A stretch of 64,000 bases of DNA from an uncultured Bacteroidales bacterium (GTDB lineage Bacteria > Bacteroidota > Bacteroidia > Bacteroidales > CAIXZF01). Position numbers and translations under genes: made by a program. A model generated the notes under the pieces. The model did no database searches. It was not told the origin of the DNA and saw nothing but the letters and a program-made list of their open reading frames with translations. The stretch's first letter is position 1. Every line of letters starts with the position of its first letter. Where the stretch lies: assembly GCA_903923925.1 (NCBI GenBank), contig CAIXZF010000115.1, positions 32,021 through 96,020 of the forward strand. The letters are read 5' to 3'. Below, piece by piece: positions 53,674-62,117 of the stretch.

Positions 53674-54579
53674 ATGATAAGTTTTGTAGTAATCATTCTT
53701 GCAAGCTTATTTTTCTCAGGAATTATTGTCCGAACGAAAAGTATTGCTTCCGGGCGAAAAGGTCCGGGGATTTTTCAGCCAATGAAGGATATATTCCGCC
53801 TGTTGAAAAAAGGATCGGTATACAGCGAAACCTCAAGCTTTGTATTCCAGATTGCCCCCAGCATTTATTTTGCATCTGTTTTAATGGCAATCATGGTTAT
53901 TCCTTTTGGAAAATCGGAGGGCATTATTTCCTTTGACGGCGATTTTATTTTCTTCGCCTATATACTCGCCCTCGGGAAATTTTTCAGCATTATTTCGGCA
54001 ATGGATACCGGCAGCAGTTTCGAAGGAATGGGAGCAAGCAGAGAAGCCTTGTATTCCCTGCTTGTTGAACCAGCATTTTTTATTCTCATGGGTTCTTTTG
54101 CACTTTTCACAGGGCATACTTCTTTTCACGACATATTCATCTCCCTGCATTTCGGATCATACGTGGCATATGCACTGGGCTGCCTGGCAACATTTGTTCT
54201 GATTATGATCGCCATGATTGAAAACAGCCGTATGCCAATAGATGATCCCAAGACTCACCTTGAATTAACGATGATTCATGAAGTTATGATTCTCGATAAC
54301 AGTGGCTTCGATTTAGGTTTGATACTGCATGCCAGCAACCTGAAATTTGCAATGTACGGTGCTCTGATAGCTAATTTCTTTATCGACACTTTACCATTTT
54401 ACCTTACCATACCGATATTTTTTGCAGTACAGCTAATTTTTGCAGTAGCAGTAGGTGTTTTCGAATCTTTCTCTGCCAGGTTCAGGATGAACCATAATGC
54501 CCAGTTTATTTTTGCATTAACCTCAATTGCACTGCTGATATTCTTTGGAGTATTGATGGTAATTGGAAAATTTATTTAA
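53674..54579 (+). CDS. HyfC/HycD/NuoH-like membrane subunit
   Basis: A 301-residue membrane subunit with eight helices that links the redox arm to the ion-pumping arm in this complex class. Diagnostic blocks are SGRKGPGIFQPMKDIFRLLKK after helix 1, MGASREALYSLLVEPAFF in the middle, and ENSRMPIDDPKTHLELTMIHEVM in the loop that interacts with the large and small subunits. It begins 1 nt after the preceding gene. Confidence 0.93.
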   Translation: MISFVVIILASLFFSGIIVRTKSIASGRKGPGIFQPMKDIFRLLKKGSVYSETSSFVFQIAPSIYFASVLMAIMVIPFGKSEGIISFDGDFIFFAYILALGKFFSIISAMDTGSSFEGMGASREALYSLLVEPAFFILMGSFALFTGHTSFHDIFISLHFGSYVAYALGCLATFVLIMIAMIENSRMPIDDPKTHLELTMIHEVMILDNSGFDLGLILHASNLKFAMYGALIANFFIDTLPFYLTIPIFFAVQLIFAVAVGVFESFSARFRMNHNAQFIFALTSIALLIFFGVLMVIGKFI

Positions 54580-54589
54580 CACTACGTTT

Positions 54590-55219
54590 ATGATAAATGT
54601 ATTTCTGATCACATTCGCAATGACATTGATATACCTGAGTATTGCAAACCGCATGCTCAGCTATATCAGGATTATAGCCTTCCAGGGATTGCTTTTATTT
54701 GGGGTAAGCTTCATGGAATTAGGCGAAATGAACACTGTTAATCTTATTTTCATTCTGCTTGAAACCATTGTATTTAAAGCCATTGCAATTCCATTACTTT
54801 TAAATTACATCATCAAGCGAAACAAGATTACCAGAGAAGTAGAACCTTTTCTGCCCAATTTTATCTCACTGATTATTGTAACGTTTATCATCATTATTAC
54901 CTTCCTGTTTTCCAATATTATCGTCGACCCAAACCTCAATAAAATTTATTTCGTAGTTGCGCTTTCGGCATTGTTTACAGGCCTTTACATCATTATCACC
55001 CGAAAGAAAATCATTACCCATGTTATGGGATTCCTGATAATAGAAAATGGCGTTTTTATTCTGTCGCTTGCCGTTGGAAACGAAATGCCGATGCTGGTAA
55101 ATACCGGTATTCTCCTCGACCTTTTTGTGAGTGTGCTTGTTCTCGGAATTTTTGTAAATAAAATCGGAGATGTGCTTAAAGATGCCGATGTTGAGAAATT
55201 ACAAAACCTTAAAGATTAA
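54590..55219 (+). CDS. HyfE-like membrane subunit
   Basis: 209 residues from the ATG at 54590; an in-frame TTG at 54563 would overlap the previous gene. About seven hydrophobic helices. The first half has GLLLFGVSFMELG and LLETIVFKAIAIPLLLNYIIKR; the second has a NuoK-like segment, HVMGFLIIENGVFILSLAVG with a buried Glu, and TGILLDLFVSVLVLGIF. This matches HyfE/HycC-associated subunits, which combine a short N-terminal part with a NuoK-like part. Confidence 0.88.
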   Translation: MINVFLITFAMTLIYLSIANRMLSYIRIIAFQGLLLFGVSFMELGEMNTVNLIFILLETIVFKAIAIPLLLNYIIKRNKITREVEPFLPNFISLIIVTFIIIITFLFSNIIVDPNLNKIYFVVALSALFTGLYIIITRKKIITHVMGFLIIENGVFILSLAVGNEMPMLVNTGILLDLFVSVLVLGIFVNKIGDVLKDADVEKLQNLKD

Positions 55220-55237
55220 CAGATAACGTATCACATT

Positions 55238-56668
55238 ATGATTGCAGCATATTTAATATTCGCATTTGTCATCAGTACGTTATTGTTTTTTAACAAGAAC
55301 CGGCTGTTGAATTATTTGCTGGCTGGGGCCTTCCTGATTGCCCAATGGTGTTTTACTATATATGAATATACCCATAAGAATGCTGTTGAGTTTTATGGTT
55401 TTTTCAGGCCGGATGCACTTGCAGTACTGCTGCTGATAACCTTGAGCATTATTGCAATACCGGCATATTATCACAGCTATGTATATATAAAGAAAGATGA
55501 AAAAAATGCAGGTCACCGTGGCATTTACTTTTCTGCAATGACAATTCTTATTGCTGCTATAGCTGCAGCCTATCTTTCTAATCATATTGCTGTTACATGG
55601 ATTTTTGTAGAATTGACCACACTTTCTGCATCGGCGCTGATTTATCACCGCAGAAATGCCAATTCGCTGGAAGGAACCTGGAAGTATATTTTTGTATGTT
55701 CTATCAGTATAACCTTTGTTTTCATCGGTATTTTATTTCTGAGTATTGCCTTGCAACAGGCCGGACATAATAATCTGTCATTTCCGGCGCTTCTTCAGCA
55801 TGCAAAAAGTTTGAACATCTTCTGGCTCAGGCTGGCATTTATATTCATTTTTACCGGATATACTGCTAAGCTCGGCCTTGTACCGATGTATACAGCCGGA
55901 ATTGATGCTAAAGACAAAGCCCCGTCGCCGGCAGGTGCTTTATTATCAAGTGTTCTGATGAATGTTGGCTTTGTTGGAATTTTCAGATTCTATGAGGTCA
56001 TTGCTGCCACCTCAATTCATCATTGGGCAAATCATATCATTATAATAGCCGCTCTTCTTTCAGTATTCATTGCTACAGTTTACATGCTTAAAGTAAAGAA
56101 TATCAAACGAATGCTTGCGTACTCAAGCATTGAACATACCGGAATTGTGATGCTGGGCCTGGCAGCAGGAGGAATCGGGTATTACGCAGCCATACTTCAT
56201 ATTATTCTCCATGCCTTTACCAAATCAAGTATGTTTTTCCAAATCGGGCAGGTTTACCGGGTGTTTAAGAGCAAGAGCATTTATGATGTTGGGAATTACT
56301 TTAAATACAATCCCACAGGAGCAATCGTCATGCTTCTGGCTTTCATTTGTTCTACAGCCATGCCGCCTTCAGGTTTGTTCGTTAGTGAATTTATGATTTT
56401 CAGATCCCTGTTTGAAGCTCATTATCTGTTTGTGCTCATAATGTTATTGTTTTTATTAACCATTATTATCTGGGCATTCGGGAAAAACGTTTTCAAACTC
56501 CTTTATACACCCGCTGTAGGCTTTAACGACAAAAATGTTCCGAAAATAAATCCTTATGAATCGCTTTCGCAGTTTATTCTGCTGGGACTGGTTATTTACC
56601 TTGGGATCAATCCTCCGGCAGAATTTGTAGCCCTGATAAAAGAAGCAATACAGAATTTACCACAGTAA
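55238..56668 (+). CDS. HyfF/NuoM/NuoN-like proton-translocating subunit
   Basis: A 476-residue antiporter-like subunit with about 14 helices. It keeps the conserved Glu in VTWIFVELTTLSASALIYHRR and the helix pair with TGYTAKLGLVPMYTAGIDAKDKAPSPAGALLSS, SSIEHTGIVMLGLA and HAFTKSSMFF. The PMYTAGIDAKDKAPSP motif is closer to HyfF than to NuoM or NuoN. It lies 18 nt after the HyfE-like gene. Confidence 0.92.
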   Translation: MIAAYLIFAFVISTLLFFNKNRLLNYLLAGAFLIAQWCFTIYEYTHKNAVEFYGFFRPDALAVLLLITLSIIAIPAYYHSYVYIKKDEKNAGHRGIYFSAMTILIAAIAAAYLSNHIAVTWIFVELTTLSASALIYHRRNANSLEGTWKYIFVCSISITFVFIGILFLSIALQQAGHNNLSFPALLQHAKSLNIFWLRLAFIFIFTGYTAKLGLVPMYTAGIDAKDKAPSPAGALLSSVLMNVGFVGIFRFYEVIAATSIHHWANHIIIIAALLSVFIATVYMLKVKNIKRMLAYSSIEHTGIVMLGLAAGGIGYYAAILHIILHAFTKSSMFFQIGQVYRVFKSKSIYDVGNYFKYNPTGAIVMLLAFICSTAMPPSGLFVSEFMIFRSLFEAHYLFVLIMLLFLLTIIIWAFGKNVFKLLYTPAVGFNDKNVPKINPYESLSQFILLGLVIYLGINPPAEFVALIKEAIQNLPQ

Positions 56669-56716
56669 TCACTTTATCCTGCAGCTCTGAACAGCAAAGA
56701 GGGAAGCAGTAAAATA

Positions 56717-58222
56717 ATGATCATGTTAAACTATATTTCAGTTAAAAATAATCAGTGTATTCCGTTTTCTTCGATTCCAGTTTTGGAATATGAGCAGTTT
56801 CTCGACTATAATACTTCCCTGGTAAAAGAAGAATCTAATCATTGTGTGAACTATTACGGAATTCGGAAGCAGGGCAAAATAGTTCTTATCTGCTGCATTG
56901 CCAGCGATGCTGATGGCTTGATTCATATTTCTTCAACAGAAGTTAAACCTGAAGTTCAACTTGAGTCGTTTACGGCCCGACATCTGGCCTTTCATATTTT
57001 CGAGCGGGAGATCCATGAGAATTTCGGCATCAGCTATATTGATCATCCCTGGCTGAAACCGCTGAGGTTTCCCTTCAACAGCTTTGATAAGAGTTCAGGA
57101 ATTGCCAACTATCCTTTTTACAAAATTGAGAGTGAGGAATTGCATGAAGTTGGCGTTGGCCCCATTCATGCGGGAGTTATTGAGCCGGGGCATTTCAGAT
57201 TTATCTGCAATGGGGAACAGATACTGCACCTCGAAATTCAACTGGGGTTCCAGCACAGGGGAATTGAAAATCTTTTTCTTGAAAAGAAGACCTTGCTGCA
57301 AAGAACAACTCTGGCTGAGAATATTGCAGGCGATACCGTTGCAGGGCACACCACCGCATTTGTTAATCTTTGGGAGAGTTTATGCAACTTCAGTCCGGAA
57401 GCGGATTTGCAGTTTGCCCGCACGCTTGCTCTTGAACTTGAACGGATTGCAATACATACAGGAGGTTTAAGTGCTATGTGCACAGATGTTGCCTACCAGC
57501 TGGGGAGTTCTGTATTTGGACGTTTAAGAACACCGATAGTAAATTATTTTCAGATCTGGGGTGGAAATCGCCTTGCCAAGGGACTTCTCAGGGCAGGAAA
57601 AACCAATTTTCCCTTCGACAAAGTACTTGAAGAAAAACTCCAGACTGTTTTCAATGAATATAAACCTGATTTCGATGAAATGTGCAAAGAAACATTTTCT
57701 TTGCCAAGCGTGCTGGGCAGGTTCGAAAAAACGGGAGTTGTAACAAAAGAACAGGCTTTATTGACAGGAGCTGTTGGCATGACTGCCAGATCGAGCGGGG
57801 TTAATAAGGACATCAGAGCCTCTCATCCTCACGATTATTATCAGCTTTCAGAACATCTGCCTGTAATTAAAAAGCATGGAGATGTGTTCTCAAGGGCACA
57901 AATCCGCAGGGAGGAGATCAAACAATCCATAGAACATATCCGGAAATTGTTGGAATCAATTCCGGATGAAAACAAGAAAAGACAGGAGTTAAATCCTCCT
58001 TCATCCGATAGTTTCGTACTATCGCTGGTGGAAGGCTGGAGAGGCGAAATTTGTCATTGTGCCATCACTGACGAGAACGGTGAGCTGACGCATTACAAGG
58101 TTAAAGATCCTTCTCTTCACAACTGGCTTTCGCTGGCACTTGCAGTGAGGAATAACGAAATTTCCGATTTTCCAATATGCAATAAGAGTTTTGATTTATC
58201 CTACTGCGGGAATGATTTATAA
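56717..58222 (+). CDS. HyfG/HycE/NuoCD-like large subunit without NiFe ligands
   Basis: A 501-residue fusion: a NuoC-like domain (residues about 1-130; ARHLAFHIFEREIHENFGI) followed by a NuoD/hydrogenase-large-subunit domain (GPIHAGVIEPGHFRF near 148, GFQHRGIENLFLEK near 177, LELERIAIHTGGL near 239). The motifs that bind NiFe in group 4 hydrogenases are lost. The first reads AENIAGDTVAGH (200-211), with Ala204 and Thr207 in place of the two Cys. The C-terminal pair reads SFDLSYCGND, with Ser495 and Gly498 at the expected positions and a shifted Cys497. It cannot be a normal hydrogenase. An alternative start is the ATG at 56723. Confidence 0.9.
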   Translation: MIMLNYISVKNNQCIPFSSIPVLEYEQFLDYNTSLVKEESNHCVNYYGIRKQGKIVLICCIASDADGLIHISSTEVKPEVQLESFTARHLAFHIFEREIHENFGISYIDHPWLKPLRFPFNSFDKSSGIANYPFYKIESEELHEVGVGPIHAGVIEPGHFRFICNGEQILHLEIQLGFQHRGIENLFLEKKTLLQRTTLAENIAGDTVAGHTTAFVNLWESLCNFSPEADLQFARTLALELERIAIHTGGLSAMCTDVAYQLGSSVFGRLRTPIVNYFQIWGGNRLAKGLLRAGKTNFPFDKVLEEKLQTVFNEYKPDFDEMCKETFSLPSVLGRFEKTGVVTKEQALLTGAVGMTARSSGVNKDIRASHPHDYYQLSEHLPVIKKHGDVFSRAQIRREEIKQSIEHIRKLLESIPDENKKRQELNPPSSDSFVLSLVEGWRGEICHCAITDENGELTHYKVKDPSLHNWLSLALAVRNNEISDFPICNKSFDLSYCGNDL

Positions 58223-58234
58223 AAGAAGAAGTTT

Positions 58235-58993
58235 ATGATTCGAAATTTAATGATACTTGCCCACCAGGGAAAACAGTTTATTCCCGATCTCACTTCAGCA
58301 AGCGTTCCCGGGATTTTCAGGGGCAGGCCGGTTATCAGCCGGGAGGTGATAAATGAACAGCAGCTTGCTTCACTTTGTCCAACGGCGGCAATTGCGGTTA
58401 ATCCATTAAGCATCGACATGGGAAGGTGTACCTTTTGCGGAGAATGTGCCTTTGCCTTTCCCGGTAAAATCAGCTTCACTACCGATTACAAAATTGCATC
58501 GAACGAAAGAGATGCATTGATTATCAGAGAAGGTGACGATAGGCCTGTACTTCTTAATGCAGGCTTAATCAGAAAAGAGATCTCAGAATTCTTCAGTGGT
58601 TCATTAAAATTGCGGCAGGTTTCAGCCGGTGCCGATAATAGCTGTGAAATGGAACTCAATGCCTGTGGAAATGTAAATTTTGATATGGGCAGGTTTGGAA
58701 TTGAATTTGTTGCCTCACCCCGGCATGCAGATGGGATAGTAATTACAGGGGCCATTTCAGAACACATGGCTGAACCTTTGCAGATTTGTTATGATGCCAC
58801 TCCTGAACCAAAAATTATCATTCTTGCTGGCATAGATGCTATCAGTGGTGGAATTTTTGAAGGCAGCCCGGCATTGAACAGATCATTTCTTGATAAATAC
58901 AAAATAGATTTATATGTTCCTGGGAATCCGGTTCATCCGTTAAGTTTTATCAATGGGATTCTTGAACTTATAAAAGTTCGAAAAAAAAGTTAA
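58235..58993 (+). CDS. Ferredoxin-HyfI/NuoB-like fusion with degenerate proximal cluster site
   Basis: 252 residues. The N-terminal part (about 1-85) is a ferredoxin-like domain with one complete [4Fe-4S] set: Cys48 (SLCPTAAI) and Cys65, Cys68, Cys71 (CTFCGEC). The second cluster site is absent (AFAFPG follows where a Cys would be). Residues about 125-250 are a HycG/HyfI/NuoB-like domain, with DMGRFGIEFVASPRHADGIVITGA and ISGGIF. Of the four usual cluster ligands only Cys137 stays; the others are Asp134, Asp201 (GIDAISGG) and Asn231 (VPGNPVHP). This corresponds to HyfH and HyfI fused. Last gene of the operon. Confidence 0.88.
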   Translation: MIRNLMILAHQGKQFIPDLTSASVPGIFRGRPVISREVINEQQLASLCPTAAIAVNPLSIDMGRCTFCGECAFAFPGKISFTTDYKIASNERDALIIREGDDRPVLLNAGLIRKEISEFFSGSLKLRQVSAGADNSCEMELNACGNVNFDMGRFGIEFVASPRHADGIVITGAISEHMAEPLQICYDATPEPKIIILAGIDAISGGIFEGSPALNRSFLDKYKIDLYVPGNPVHPLSFINGILELIKVRKKS

Positions 58994-59105
58994 AAAATTG
59001 AAATCCCAAGCATTTCTATCCCAATTTTTATTAACTTGCACATACTATGTTATTGTATATTTATACTTGATAATCAACTAATTATAAAATAAATAATATC
59101 GAATT

Positions 59106-61787
59106 ATGAAAAGGATTACGTATTTTTTTATTGCAATGCTGCTTATGTGTTCAACAGGCCAGACAAAGGCTCAGTTATCGCTCACAGCAGCCTCTACAAC
59201 CTACACTATTGATTTTCAGACTACCATCCCCGGAGTGAATGTCGATGCATTTAGTTCAACAATAACCACTGCTTTTATTGCAACTCCACCCGCTTCAGGC
59301 CAGCTGGATGCAAATGGATGGGCGTTTGTAAAAGACGGAGCTGTTGACTCTGTTGCTGTTACCTTTCCAGGAAGTGGTGTTGCTGACTTTACAGCACTAA
59401 CAGTACCCGGAGGGGCTTCAACACTTGTTGGCTGGGGTTCCTGGAATATTGCCAGTCAATCATCCTTTGCCATGTTACCTTCCGGTTCAAACGGAACACC
59501 TGGTACACTTACACTTAAAATTACAAATAACACAGGAACTACGCTAACTCAAATGGATATCAGTTACTATATTGCTGCCTATAACGATCAGCCGCGTGGT
59601 AACAAAGTTGACTTTCTGTATTCAACAGATAATGTTACTTATGTAAAAAATCCGGATCTTAATTTTACTTCTACTGCTGTTGCCACAAGTGCATGGGAAT
59701 CGAGTACAAAATCAAAACAGATTAGCGGATTAACTATACCTGATGGTGGCACTTTTTATATCCGCTGGGCGTTTGCTGATGCAACAGGATCTGGTTCAAG
59801 AGATGAGTTTATGCTTGATAACATTACCGTTATGGGTACAGGCGGCAATCCGACTATTCCAACAAAACTTGTTTTCACCTCCATTAACGGAGGAGTATCT
59901 CCATCGGCAAATACTCCATTTTCTGTAACAGTTCAGGCTCAGAATTCTCTTGGACAAGCAGCCAGCGTATTAACTGATAAAATTGTTACTGTTTCGGTAG
60001 GAAACGGCAGCGGCACCCTGGGTGGTATTCTAACAGGAACAATGTTAGCAGGCAGCAACAGTGTAACTATTTCAAACATAACCTACAGTATTGCAGAGAG
60101 TAACGTAACTTTGGCCGGCGCAGCACAACTACTATCATCAGCTGGCAGCGACCCTTTCAATGTACTTACTGCAGCTGATCATCTTACTTTTACAACTACT
60201 CCTGCAACAGGAACAACAGGGCTTGTAATCGGAGCAATTAGTATTGAAGCCATGAGACTTGACAATACAGTTGATCTTAATTTCCATTCATCTGTTTCTC
60301 TGCTGGTTTCCAGCGGGACAGGAACAATGACGGGTACAACTACAAAAATCGCCACTGCCGGAACCGCAAACTTTTCAGACATTGTATTATCTGCGCCGGG
60401 AAATTACGTATTACTGGCAACCGCCGACAATGTGAGTATCGGATTAAGTGGGACCATTGTTATCGGCCAGGGTATGCAGATGACAGAATTGGTAGTTCCA
60501 AAATATATTGGTTCAAAATCAGCAGCTTCGGCAAATAATTGCCGCACAACCTATGCTGTTTGCCTTGGTTTTACATATTTACAGCCAAGTACATCTTATG
60601 ATTTAAGAACAAGCGTGGCATTAACATCAGAGGCAGTAACTTCCTTTGGTGCTGGCAATGTATGGACTGGCACAGCCTTTGGAAGCAACTCCGTTACAGG
60701 CTATTTCACCACAGATGCCAATGGAAACTCAGGACCAGTTTGGGTTTATTGCCAAACTACAGGAAATGCAAGCAGGTTTGATGCCGGCCAGGTTCACAAT
60801 CTCAGAATTGGAATCACTCCTACAGGAACTATTATGCCATCAGTACCATCCTTTGTAGGCACTAAAACCATTACAGCACTTGATATTCCGCTAACCCCAC
60901 GTACAGTTGCCACAACCGATGACGGCGCCTTTGTGCACGGACATGCAGATGCCAGCTGGTCGGGGAAAATGTTGATGATTTATAATAATGTTGATGGTAC
61001 AGGTGATCCTCTTTTTAGTTACCAGGTAAGACAAACAACTCCAACTCCTGCTGCGAATACCGAGCTTCCGGGGGTTATTGATTCTATCTGGAGACAGATA
61101 TCAGGTGTAGCCGGCGACTGGGCAGCTGTTGTACCAGTTGGTGAAATTAATGCAAACGGTATCCGCCGCATCGAAGCACGCAATGCCGACAACACTGTTT
61201 TTGCTTACCTTACCGATGCTGATGGTATCTGGCCGGGTGCAAATACAACTACTCCTGTACGCAGGGACATCCTCTATATTGATCAGACTGCTCTTGCCTC
61301 AACAACGCTTACCGGTCAGGTTACCTATGCCAATACGATCAGTACACCCTTAGATTCTGTGCATGTATACGTGAAAGACGCAATTGGAACTGTGGTTATG
61401 GACGGACTTGCCAACAACGACGGGTATTTCAGCTTCACAGGCCTTGCGAATGGAACCTATACACTATCTGTAACTTGCACTAAGCCAAGAGGTGGTGCTA
61501 ATTCTGTGGATGCTCTCGGAGTACTGAAGCATTTCGTTGGAATGACCGTACTGACAGGTCTCAACAAAACAGCTGCCGATGTTAGCGGCGGCTTGCCAAT
61601 GGTAGTGAACTCACTTGATGCATTAATGATTCAACAGAATTTTGTTGGGTTAATCTCAGCATTCCCTGCCGGAAGCTGGTGTTTTGAAACGCCTTCTGTT
61701 GTAATTAATGGCGGTGGAACCTATACTCAGAATATCAAAGGACTCTGTATTGGTGACTTGAATGGTTCATTTATACCTGCGAAATAA
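59106..61787 (+). CDS. Large secreted protein with Ig-like and dockerin-like domains
   Basis: 893 residues with a signal peptide (to about TKAQ, residue 23). Residues 25-250 form a jellyroll-like domain ending in FYIRWAFADATGSGSRDEFMLDNITV, common in Bacteroidota surface proteins. Two Ig-like repeats follow (TKLVFTSINGGVSPSANTPF and DHLTFTTTPATG). Near the C terminus there is a carboxypeptidase-regulatory-like/SdrD B-type domain (TLTGQVTYANTI ... GYFSFTGLANGTYTLSV), then two dockerin-like calcium motifs (GANSVDALGVLKHFVG and VNSLDALMIQQNFVG). It has no typical T9SS sorting domain. Function unknown. Confidence 0.78.
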   Translation: MKRITYFFIAMLLMCSTGQTKAQLSLTAASTTYTIDFQTTIPGVNVDAFSSTITTAFIATPPASGQLDANGWAFVKDGAVDSVAVTFPGSGVADFTALTVPGGASTLVGWGSWNIASQSSFAMLPSGSNGTPGTLTLKITNNTGTTLTQMDISYYIAAYNDQPRGNKVDFLYSTDNVTYVKNPDLNFTSTAVATSAWESSTKSKQISGLTIPDGGTFYIRWAFADATGSGSRDEFMLDNITVMGTGGNPTIPTKLVFTSINGGVSPSANTPFSVTVQAQNSLGQAASVLTDKIVTVSVGNGSGTLGGILTGTMLAGSNSVTISNITYSIAESNVTLAGAAQLLSSAGSDPFNVLTAADHLTFTTTPATGTTGLVIGAISIEAMRLDNTVDLNFHSSVSLLVSSGTGTMTGTTTKIATAGTANFSDIVLSAPGNYVLLATADNVSIGLSGTIVIGQGMQMTELVVPKYIGSKSAASANNCRTTYAVCLGFTYLQPSTSYDLRTSVALTSEAVTSFGAGNVWTGTAFGSNSVTGYFTTDANGNSGPVWVYCQTTGNASRFDAGQVHNLRIGITPTGTIMPSVPSFVGTKTITALDIPLTPRTVATTDDGAFVHGHADASWSGKMLMIYNNVDGTGDPLFSYQVRQTTPTPAANTELPGVIDSIWRQISGVAGDWAAVVPVGEINANGIRRIEARNADNTVFAYLTDADGIWPGANTTTPVRRDILYIDQTALASTTLTGQVTYANTISTPLDSVHVYVKDAIGTVVMDGLANNDGYFSFTGLANGTYTLSVTCTKPRGGANSVDALGVLKHFVGMTVLTGLNKTAADVSGGLPMVVNSLDALMIQQNFVGLISAFPAGSWCFETPSVVINGGGTYTQNIKGLCIGDLNGSFIPAK

Positions 61788-61810
61788 TACTTTAGGATTT
61801 TTCGTTTATG

Positions 61811-61850
61811 AAGAGGTTGTTCCGCTTACGGGACAACCTCTTTGTTTTTT
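61811..61850 (+). terminator. Rho-independent terminator of the dockerin-like protein gene
   Basis: A 13-bp stem AAGAGGTTGTTCC / GGGACAACCTCTT with one T-G wobble and a 6-nt loop, followed by a T-rich run (TGTTTTTT). Confidence 0.88.
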
Positions 61851-62092
61851 CTAAAAGCATTTTGTAGTAAGATCCTACTCCGAAGCAGAGGATATGCCAT
61901 GGCATGTCCATACAGAATGTTTGGAGGTTTCTGAGCCGGCAATTAATAAGATTGTCGTCAATTACATGTTTAACAATTAACCTGGTTTCTGCCATGGTTT
62001 TAGTGTGCTCATTTGCTGGTGCAAGCCATGAATATCATGCCTGCGCAGGAACAAATCGGTAAGATTCATGATTTTTGTCAGATCAAAAAGTG
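61851..62092. other. Intergenic region, nothing supported
   Basis: This stretch of about 240 nt holds no supported gene. A 67-codon open frame on the minus strand has no family resemblance or signal peptide. Confidence 0.5.
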
Positions 62093-62100
62093 TATTTTTG
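62093..62100 (+). promoter_or_regulatory. Putative -7 box of the final gene
   Basis: TATTTTTG ending 17 nt before the ATG at 62118, with a TTTG at 62074-62077 (15-nt spacer, shorter than ideal). It supports the ATG at 62118 as the start. Confidence 0.35.
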
Positions 62101-62117
62101 CTTCTTCATATTTCATA

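Noticed and set aside
56717..58222. The large subunit could be read as a functional [NiFe] hydrogenase or a normal NuoCD
   Set aside because: Both NiFe Cys motifs are missing, and the gene order, HyfB-type tails and absence of NuoEFG do not fit complex I.
61792..61995. A 67-codon minus-strand open frame
   Set aside because: It covers the terminator hairpin and has no recognisable domain.
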